Source of the DNA: an uncultured Lachnospiraceae bacterium
GTDB taxonomy: Bacteria > Bacillota > Clostridia > Lachnospirales > Lachnospiraceae
Reading direction: 5' to 3'
Length of the DNA: 18,016 nt
Assembly (NCBI GenBank): GCA_946538445.1
Contig: CAMNGO010000022.1
Span: 1 to 18,016 of the forward strand
The translations under genes and the position numbers were made by a program. Of the stretch, positions 7,645-13,200 are shown piece by piece. The notes beneath the pieces were generated by a model. It did no database searches, was not told the DNA's origin, and saw nothing but the letters and a program-made list of their open reading frames with translations. The stretch's first letter is position 1; each line of letters starts with the position of its first letter.

Positions 7645-9561
7645 TTATCTTTCATCATGATAGGATTGGAAAGCATCCTCGTAATTCATCCAGGTTTCAT
7701 ACCACCTGATACAGCATTCTGTATACTTCTCTTCTGCTGCCCTTAATTGGTGTCTTCGCACTTCATACTCTTCCATGTCAACATCCAGGATCTCATGATA
7801 TGCTCTGATGGTATATCCATCCCAATCCCATGGATATAGTGCTGCATCTTGCGATAGGATTTCGTATTCTTTTTTGATTTCATCCAGTTCCCTGTTAATC
7901 AATTGCAGCTGCCAATCCCAGAAGTACTGATCCGAGCTATATCCGGAAGACTGCATTCTCTTCTTCTCAGGAACGGCCTGCAGGCTCTGCCGGAGGGCTT
8001 CGTTTTCTTCATCAATGGTATGGATTCCCCGCAATTGTCTGGAAGCATCTTTCTTCTGCGCTTCCAGGTAGTCCGCATATGAATGCGGATAGTAGACCGC
8101 GTTTGACTCATCAAAGATCAGCAGGCTGTCTGCCAGCTGTTTTAAAAAATACCGGTCATGTGTTATGAAAACCAGGGTGCCTGTATACTTTGAAAAGGCA
8201 GATTCCAATATCTCCCTGGAAGGAATATCCAGATGATTGGTGGGCTCATCCAGCAACAGAACATTCGGTTTTCTCTCCAGCAGTTTGGCCAGGGTATAGC
8301 GGCTCTTCTCTCCTCCTGACAGATCTTTGATCTTCTTGGCCATATCTTCCTCACGGAACAGATAATTGGCCAGAATCTTACGGCATTCTCTGATTTCATA
8401 AGAGGGAAAGGCTTTCTTAAAATCTTCTAACAGGCGGCATTCATCCTCTGTCTCGGATGTAAACTGATCATAGTAGGCAATATCCAGGTTGGTCCCCGGA
8501 AACATTTTGCCGGATCGGGGAGGAATCCGTCCGGCTACAGTCTTCAAAAATGTGGATTTTCCACTGCCGTTTGGCCCTATGATTCCAAGTTTCTGCCCCC
8601 TTCTTATCCTCAGATTGAACTCCTGAAGAGGGGTATCGTATCCAGTCTGAAGTTTCTGCAGGTCATAAACCCACTTGCTTCCCACCTTGAGAGGGTGAAT
8701 CTCTCCCATATAGATAAAAGAGCGGTAACGGTCAGGAGGCGATATCTTATCCATCCTCTCCAGCATCTTCTTCTTTGATCTGGCCATGGAAGCTTTCCTG
8801 GGTTTATGTATAAAACGTTCGATCAGATGTGTAAGATGTTCTATCTCTTCCTGCTGCTTCTTGTATTCTTTTAAAGTTCTGCGGTATTCCTCCTCCCTTT
8901 GTCTGGTATAGGAAGAATAATTACCGGCATACCTTCTCATTTTTCCGCCATCGATCTCATAGATCACATCGGTCACCTGATCAAGAAAATACCGGTCATG
9001 GCTTACCAGGATCACCGCTTTTTCATACTCTTTCAGATAGGTCTCGAGCCAGCGGATCATGGAGATATCCAGATGATTGGTGGGTTCGTCCAGCATCAGG
9101 ATATCCGGTTTCAGAAGCAGAAGATGTATCAGGGCAATCTTGGTCTGCTCCCCGCCGGAGAAGTTCTGAATCGGTTTCTCCAGATCGGACATTTGAAATC
9201 CGAACATGGTAAATATCTTGTGGTATTCGGTCTCAAAATCATATCTCTCCCTGGAAAATCGATCTGTCACGGGACTGGCAGACTCGATGATCTCCGATAC
9301 CGAGAGATTTTTCTCAAAGAAGGGAGTCTGTTCCAGAATACCTATGGTTGTATTTCTTGCCATCCATATACCGGAAGTAAAGTCCTTCTCATCCCTGTCA
9401 AGGGATAATTGCCCATTAATCAAATGGAGCAAGGTGGTTTTCCCTGCTCCGTTTGCTCCGACGATCCCTATTTTATCCTTACCCCGTATCTCGAAAGAAA
9501 TATGATCCAATATCCTTTTTCCGTTGACAGAAACACTGCCCCGGTCAATCTGATACCTCAT
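7645..9561 (-). CDS. ABC-F family ATPase (ribosome-associated)
   Basis: This 638-residue soluble protein has two fused ABC ATPase domains and no membrane segments. Domain 1 has GANGAGKTT (35-43), NFSGGE (133-138) and MLDEPTNHLD (156-165). Domain 2 has GPNGSGKST (329-337), DLSGGEKSR (413-421) and LLDEPTNHLD (436-445). The charged linker (about 205-290) is the P-site tRNA interaction region of ABC-F proteins. A C-terminal extension (about 505-638) is rich in Trp, Tyr and Glu and looks coiled. ABC-F proteins bind the ribosomal E site and relieve stalling or give antibiotic protection; which applies here cannot be told. AGGAG precedes the ATG. The gene starts 17 nt after the antiporter stop with no terminator between, so it should share the riboswitch-controlled transcript. 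Confidence 0.95.
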   Translation of the reverse strand: MRYQIDRGSVSVNGKRILDHISFEIRGKDKIGIVGANGAGKTTLLHLINGQLSLDRDEKDFTSGIWMARNTTIGILEQTPFFEKNLSVSEIIESASPVTDRFSRERYDFETEYHKIFTMFGFQMSDLEKPIQNFSGGEQTKIALIHLLLLKPDILMLDEPTNHLDISMIRWLETYLKEYEKAVILVSHDRYFLDQVTDVIYEIDGGKMRRYAGNYSSYTRQREEEYRRTLKEYKKQQEEIEHLTHLIERFIHKPRKASMARSKKKMLERMDKISPPDRYRSFIYMGEIHPLKVGSKWVYDLQKLQTGYDTPLQEFNLRIRRGQKLGIIGPNGSGKSTFLKTVAGRIPPRSGKMFPGTNLDIAYYDQFTSETEDECRLLEDFKKAFPSYEIRECRKILANYLFREEDMAKKIKDLSGGEKSRYTLAKLLERKPNVLLLDEPTNHLDIPSREILESAFSKYTGTLVFITHDRYFLKQLADSLLIFDESNAVYYPHSYADYLEAQKKDASRQLRGIHTIDEENEALRQSLQAVPEKKRMQSSGYSSDQYFWDWQLQLINRELDEIKKEYEILSQDAALYPWDWDGYTIRAYHEILDVDMEEYEVRRHQLRAAEEKYTECCIRWYETWMNYEDAFQSYHDER

Positions 9562-9578
9562 ATCTCACTCCTGTTTCT

Positions 9579-10508
9579 TTATCCATGAATCAGGAATCCA
9601 AGGTATACAGCGTAGATCAGTAAAAAGATCACACCATGGATTCTCCTCAGTTTGCGTTCTTTGGCAGCAAAAGCAAACAGGAGAACCGCTGCCAGAATAC
9701 CTACGGCACTGTCTACGATATACTCCGGCCCAAAGGGAATGGCACGGATGATCGATGCAGTACCAAGAATAAACAAAATGTTAAAGAGGTTGCTTCCCAC
9801 GATATTTCCGATAGCGATATCCGCATTCCCCTTCCTGGCTGCAGTCAGAGAAGTCATTAATTCCGGGAGGGATGTACCGAAAGCCACCACCGTAAGACCG
9901 ATGATACGATCACTTACCCCCAGCATGGAGGCAATTCCTCTGGCTCCGTTTACTACCAGATTACTTCCCAGAATAATGGCAGCGATACCACCGACAATAT
10001 AAAGAACGATCAAAAGAGGATGAAGCTGCTTCACATTCTCCTCTTCCGTTTCATTATTGAGAGATTTTTTCACCAGAAAAGCCAGGTAACCGATCAGCAA
10101 TACCCAGAAGAGGATACCGACCGGGGCGTTGATCTGATGTACCGTAAAACCTAAGGCCGGAAGTAAAACAGATACAAATACCAAAAAGGGAAGATCAATT
10201 TTTACCGTATCCTCCTGAAAATGAAGGACTACAACACAGGATGTCAATCCCAGAATCAATAAGATATTCATGATATTGCTTCCCAGAACATTACCCAAAG
10301 CAATACCGTTACTCCCTGATAAAGCGGACTTGATACTTACGGCTGCTTCCGGTGCACTGGTTCCAAAGGCCACGATGGTCAATCCTACTACGATATGAGG
10401 AATTCCCAGCCGGGTCGCTACTCCCACAGCACCATCCACAAAAAAATCAGCTCCTTTGATCAGCAAAACAAAGCCGATCACTACATAGAGCAAATAAAGT
10501 AAAGCCAT
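9579..10508 (-). CDS. CaCA-family Na+(or H+)/Ca2+ antiporter, YrbG-like
   Basis: This 309-residue inner-membrane cation antiporter has about ten hydrophobic helices. It shows the duplicated alpha-repeats of the Ca2+:cation antiporter superfamily. Repeat 1 has TIVAFGTSAPE (44-54) then GNVLGSNIMN. Repeat 2 has TVVAFGTSLPE (206-216) then GNIVGSNLFN. The acidic residues in GTSxPE are the cation ligands. A charged cytosolic loop (about 148-163) separates the halves. The start is the ATG at 10508, after AAGGAG. A longer reading frame to 10604 runs back through the terminator and riboswitch and is not believed. The leader carries a yybP-ykoY-like element, so the real substrate may be Mn2+ rather than, or as well as, Ca2+; this is inference. 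Confidence 0.93.
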   Translation of the reverse strand: MALLYLLYVVIGFVLLIKGADFFVDGAVGVATRLGIPHIVVGLTIVAFGTSAPEAAVSIKSALSGSNGIALGNVLGSNIMNILLILGLTSCVVVLHFQEDTVKIDLPFLVFVSVLLPALGFTVHQINAPVGILFWVLLIGYLAFLVKKSLNNETEEENVKQLHPLLIVLYIVGGIAAIILGSNLVVNGARGIASMLGVSDRIIGLTVVAFGTSLPELMTSLTAARKGNADIAIGNIVGSNLFNILFILGTASIIRAIPFGPEYIVDSAVGILAAVLLFAFAAKERKLRRIHGVIFLLIYAVYLGFLIHG

Positions 10509-10525
10509 CTCTCTCTCCTTTCCAT

Positions 10526-10564
10526 AAAAAAAGGCAAGACTTCTATAAACATAAAAGTCTTGCC
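10526..10564 (-). terminator. Leader terminator of the antiporter operon (riboswitch expression platform)
   Basis: On the minus strand GGCAAGACTT (10564-10555) pairs perfectly over 10 bp with AAGTCTTGCC (10542-10533) around a 12-nt loop, followed by seven T (10532-10526). It ends 17 nt before the antiporter ATG, so it must be bypassed for expression. Confidence 0.9.
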
Positions 10565-10655
10565 ATTTAATCACGATACTGATAGCACTAATGCTATCGG
10601 TCATGTCGTCACCGCAAACATATGCATAATATGCCGGCTACTCCCTTTTAATTTA
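10550..10655 (-). promoter_or_regulatory. Probable yybP-ykoY (Mn2+-sensing) riboswitch
   Basis: The minus-strand leader opens with AAAAGGGAGTAGCC, close to the hallmark GGGGAGUAGC loop of the yybP-ykoY class but with one G fewer. A hairpin arm follows (CATAT/ATATG). Next comes a long arm, ACGA-CATGAC-CGATAGCA/TGCTATC-AGTA-TCGT, whose internal loop sits where the second metal-binding loop of the class lies. A closing stem of TAAAAG (10650-10645) with CTTTTA (10557-10552) can form and takes bases from the terminator's 5' arm. The class is known to activate Mn2+ exporters (MntP, TerC, P-type ATPases). The class assignment is by motif, position and downstream gene; no covariance search was possible. 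Confidence 0.72.
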
Positions 10656-10661
10656 ATAAAT

Positions 10662-10690
10662 ATCTTATCAGTAATACTATAAATTGTCAA
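10662..10690 (-). promoter_or_regulatory. Sigma-A promoter of the antiporter/ABC-F operon
   Basis: On the minus strand TTGACA (10690-10685) and TAAGAT (10667-10662) are spaced by 17 nt. The start point would be near 10655, immediately at the 5' edge of the riboswitch. Confidence 0.85.
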
Positions 10691-10735
10691 CTGAATCCAT
10701 TCCTGAAGACTCTGATATAATGCTATGATAAAAGA

Positions 10736-10774
10736 ATTCCCAGACTGTTGTTCATTTCACATCAGTCTGGGAAT
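10736..10774 (-). terminator. Terminator of the Big_2 protein gene
   Basis: ATTCCCAGACTG (10736-10747) and CAGTCTGGGAAT (10763-10774) make a perfect 12-bp stem with a 15-nt loop. On the minus strand a TTCTTTTAT tract follows. It lies 76 nt past the stop of the Big_2 gene and upstream of the next promoter. Confidence 0.75.
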
Positions 10775-10850
10775 AATAGACATGTCGGTAATACCCCTTT
10801 TTAAATTATTTTACTGATAATTAATCATAATAACCTATTGAATATCTAAA

Positions 10851-11714
10851 TTAATCATCAATGCTTACACGGAAGCAATTATACTGACCAAAGATACTTA
10901 CATCTGTGATTGTATATGTGAAAATACCTTTTCCATCATTTGTATATGTACATACATATCCTTCGAAGTCAGAATCTGTAACAGCAGTATTTCCATAATA
11001 ATAATGAGTCTCTGAGTAATCATCTTTTCTGAAATTAATTCTAAGATCATACTTTTTCTCTTTATCAAGATAGTTATTAACAGCTTCATTTACAGCTTCC
11101 TGCTTATCTGCCGGAATAGCTACATAAACTTCTTTATCGGCGACATCATCATAATAATAAGCTTGAGTTGGTGTATTAACCCTACCCATAACAGAAATAG
11201 CATATTTAGCATTTCCTACATAATCACCAAGTTTAGTTCCTGTTGAATAATATCCAACACTGGCTGTTACAGTAACAGGGATAACAACATATAAAGATTT
11301 TGTTTCTCCATTAACATCAATATCCCCAATATATCTGGTAAATTTATGAACATAAGGATTTTTTCCAAGCTGAGTCAATGGAGTTGCTTTTGGTGCAGCA
11401 GGAGTTGCTTTTTTAACTGTAATCTTACATTTGTAGGTCTTTCCACCTGCTTTTGCGGTTATAGTAGCTTTACCAACTTTCTTAGCCTTTACTACACCCT
11501 TCTTGGATACAGTTGCAACTGCTTTCTTGGAGGTTTTCCAAGTTATTTTTTTCTTGTTGTTCTTCAGTTTTAATGTCAAGTTTTGGCCAACTTGGATAGT
11601 AGCTTTTTTCTTATTTAATGCTACTTTCTTAGCGGCTAAAACGGAAGTAGATGGTGCAACAAGCGCAATAACGAGCAAAAGTGCGATGGTTGCGATAAAA
11701 CTTCTCTTTTTCAT
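10851..11714 (-). CDS. Secreted protein with a Big_2 (bacterial Ig-like) domain
   Basis: This is a 287-residue exported protein. A signal peptide (MKKRSF then a 17-residue hydrophobic core) probably cleaves after VLA at residue 27. Residues about 30-101 are a Lys-rich Big_2 domain with the family pattern IQVGQNLTLK, ITWKTSKKAVATVS and KKGVVKAKKVGKATITAKA. A Thr/Pro/Ala linker (102-113) leads to a C-terminal domain (about 120-287) rich in Tyr and Asp that I do not recognise. There is no LPXTG or choline-binding repeat, so wall attachment, if any, may rely on charge. AAGGAG precedes the ATG. It has its own promoter and terminator, so it is monocistronic. The sequence is more AT-rich and uses AAA/ACT/GTT-type codons more than its neighbours, suggesting high expression or separate origin. 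Confidence 0.9.
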   Translation of the reverse strand: MKKRSFIATIALLLVIALVAPSTSVLAAKKVALNKKKATIQVGQNLTLKLKNNKKKITWKTSKKAVATVSKKGVVKAKKVGKATITAKAGGKTYKCKITVKKATPAAPKATPLTQLGKNPYVHKFTRYIGDIDVNGETKSLYVVIPVTVTASVGYYSTGTKLGDYVGNAKYAISVMGRVNTPTQAYYYDDVADKEVYVAIPADKQEAVNEAVNNYLDKEKKYDLRINFRKDDYSETHYYYGNTAVTDSDFEGYVCTYTNDGKGIFTYTITDVSIFGQYNCFRVSIDD

Positions 11715-11773
11715 GTTTATCTCCTTTTTAAATAATATTTGGGGTACTAATCCGTCACATGAGTACTGTATAT

Positions 11774-11802
11774 ATAATAAAAGATTTCCACGAAAAAGTC
11801 AA
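11774..11802 (-). promoter_or_regulatory. Sigma-A promoter of the Big_2 protein gene
   Basis: On the minus strand TTGACT (11802-11797) and TATTAT (11779-11774) are 17 nt apart, giving a leader of about 50 nt before the ATG at 11714. Confidence 0.78.
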
Positions 11803-11860
11803 ATAACATAAAGCAATTATTATAAAGTAAATTAACCAATAATGAAAAAATATCTACCAT

Positions 11861-12616
11861 TTATGCAAATGTAAAATATGAAAAAATAACATTAAAAACT
11901 GCTGATAAAAATGGCTGATGGATCACATAGATAAGCAGCGAATTTCTCCCTATAAAGGAGAAGAATTTCTCATCCCAGGTGATCTGGTCCTTCTCTCTCC
12001 AATATCTTTCATATATTTTGTGACAAAAATATCCCGTAAGATAAAGAAACAGCCAGGGTAGTATACTGAAGTAATCCGTGGAATAGAAACCCTTGAAAGG
12101 AAATCCCAGATAAGTCGTAAGATAATTACGGTAGAGATCATCCGGTAAGTTTTCCTTCAAAAAAGAGAAACCAATGAAGCCCTGGTTGATATCATAACAA
12201 GCTAAAAATAGTAAGAAGGAAAGAATTGCTCCTGTCACGGCAGGAACCTTCTGCAGAACATGATCCAGAAGATATACGATCAGCATGGCACTTCCAAGAA
12301 AGGTCAAGATGCCAAAAACGATTCTTTGCTCAGGCATTAACCAGACAGTGATTCCTGTTATGAGAAGCCCTAAGGCAAACACTTTAATCCCATTCCTGAC
12401 CGGATTACTTCCCAGGGACCAGCAGAAACCGGAGATCAGTATAAACGACCAGCAGATGCTCTGCTGCCACAAAAATGCTCCCTGAGAACGCATAAAGGGC
12501 AGATTGAGCCCGTAAATATATGCCAGATCCCAGAAAGCATGATATAGTACCATACTGCATATCGTGATGCCTCGAAGTGAATCAATATAGTTTAATCTCT
12601 TCCCTGTCATTCCCAT
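11861..12616 (-). CDS. HGSNAT-like (DUF1624) membrane acyltransferase
   Basis: This 251-residue integral membrane protein has about seven hydrophobic helices. The opening LNYIDSLRGITICSMVLYHAFWDL has the (R/N)xDxLRG plus conserved His pattern of the heparan-alpha-glucosaminide N-acetyltransferase catalytic family (DUF1624). Its bacterial members are thought to move acyl groups across the membrane onto sugars or wall polymers; the acceptor here is unknown. The start at 12616 overlaps the Nudix stop by 10 nt and has AAAGGG 8 nt upstream. An ATG two codons later would give an ATGA overlap but has no spaced ribosome binding site. Either way translation is coupled to the Nudix gene. No terminator is visible after the stop. 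Confidence 0.85.
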   Translation of the reverse strand: MGMTGKRLNYIDSLRGITICSMVLYHAFWDLAYIYGLNLPFMRSQGAFLWQQSICWSFILISGFCWSLGSNPVRNGIKVFALGLLITGITVWLMPEQRIVFGILTFLGSAMLIVYLLDHVLQKVPAVTGAILSFLLFLACYDINQGFIGFSFLKENLPDDLYRNYLTTYLGFPFKGFYSTDYFSILPWLFLYLTGYFCHKIYERYWREKDQITWDEKFFSFIGRNSLLIYVIHQPFLSAVFNVIFSYFTFA

Positions 12617-13113
12617 TCAAATGCCCTTTTGATACTGTCGTAATGAAGAAAGATTCCCTGATCGGCAAGATGTCTGATTTCGTCAATGGTAGCGATCTTA
12701 AAACCGTCCGCTTCCGCTTCCTGATATCTGACGTCCTTCTCATCGAAATCTCCCACAAACCGGTAGACATCTACAAAGTAATTATCTCCTTCCCCGGGAT
12801 TTTCCCGATGGTAGGTAAAGAGATAGCCGCCTTCCCAGCCTCTGACATCCAGGCCTGTCTCCTCTTTCACTTCACGGTATACCGCCTCCTCGGACTTTTC
12901 GCCTGCCATGCAGGCTCCTCCGGAAACTTCCCACCATCCGGGAGCCCAGTTCTTGGACATCACTCTTTTGGTGATGAGAAATCTCCCATCCAAAGTTGCC
13001 ACCACACCGAGAACGGTAAGATGATATTCATCATCTTTGAGACACCAGTCGTTTCTCTTCATCTTTCGACCGGTAGGTTTTTTATTCTTATCGTAGATAT
13101 CCCAATATTCCAT
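12607..13113 (-). CDS. Nudix hydrolase
   Basis: This 168-residue cytosolic hydrolase cleaves nucleoside diphosphates linked to another group. The Nudix box is complete: Gly66, five residues, Glu72, seven residues, then REVKEETGL (80-88), containing the Mg2+-binding Glu cluster. The N-terminal WDIYDKNKKPTGR resembles the YfcD/isopentenyl-isomerase-like branch, so a non-nucleotide substrate is possible. The start is the ATG at 13113, preceded by AGGAG at 5 nt; an in-frame ATG five codons upstream lies ahead of that site. It overlaps the acyltransferase gene. It follows the C11 protease by 87 nt with an intervening hairpin, so linkage to that gene is uncertain. Confidence 0.94.
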   Translation of the reverse strand: MEYWDIYDKNKKPTGRKMKRNDWCLKDDEYHLTVLGVVATLDGRFLITKRVMSKNWAPGWWEVSGGACMAGEKSEEAVYREVKEETGLDVRGWEGGYLFTYHRENPGEGDNYFVDVYRFVGDFDEKDVRYQEAEADGFKIATIDEIRHLADQGIFLHYDSIKRAFEWE

Positions 13114-13130
13114 AATTACTCCTGTCAATT

Positions 13131-13160
13131 CAAGACTCCCTCCATATGGGGGGAGTCTTG
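13131..13160. terminator. Strong hairpin between the C11 protease and Nudix genes
   Basis: CAAGACTCCCTCC (13131-13143) and GGGGGGAGTCTTG (13148-13160) form a 13-bp stem with one G-T wobble and an ATAT loop. On the minus strand the following bases (AATTGACAGG) are not U-rich, so it is a poor intrinsic terminator for the protease gene. Processing, mRNA stabilisation or partial attenuation are alternatives. On the plus strand a T-rich stretch follows, but no gene precedes it. Confidence 0.5.
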
Positions 13161-13200
13161 TGATTTATCCTTTAGTCTTTTTTATTCCGGCAGGTCCTCA

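Noticed and set aside
8899..9408. Forward-strand reading frame opposite the ABC-F gene
   Set aside because: It is the complement of conserved ABC motifs in another frame, with low-complexity His/Ile composition and no start signal.
10509..10604. 32-codon N-terminal extension of the antiporter reading frame
   Set aside because: It runs through the leader terminator and riboswitch, while the ATG at 10508 has an ideal AAGGAG and starts directly with the first membrane helix.
10692..10727. Possible rightward promoter (TGAATC, 17 nt, TATAAT with TG extension)
   Set aside because: The -35 is poor and nothing on the plus strand downstream looks like a gene. The hairpin at 10736-10774 lacks a U-run in that direction, so a small RNA is not supported.
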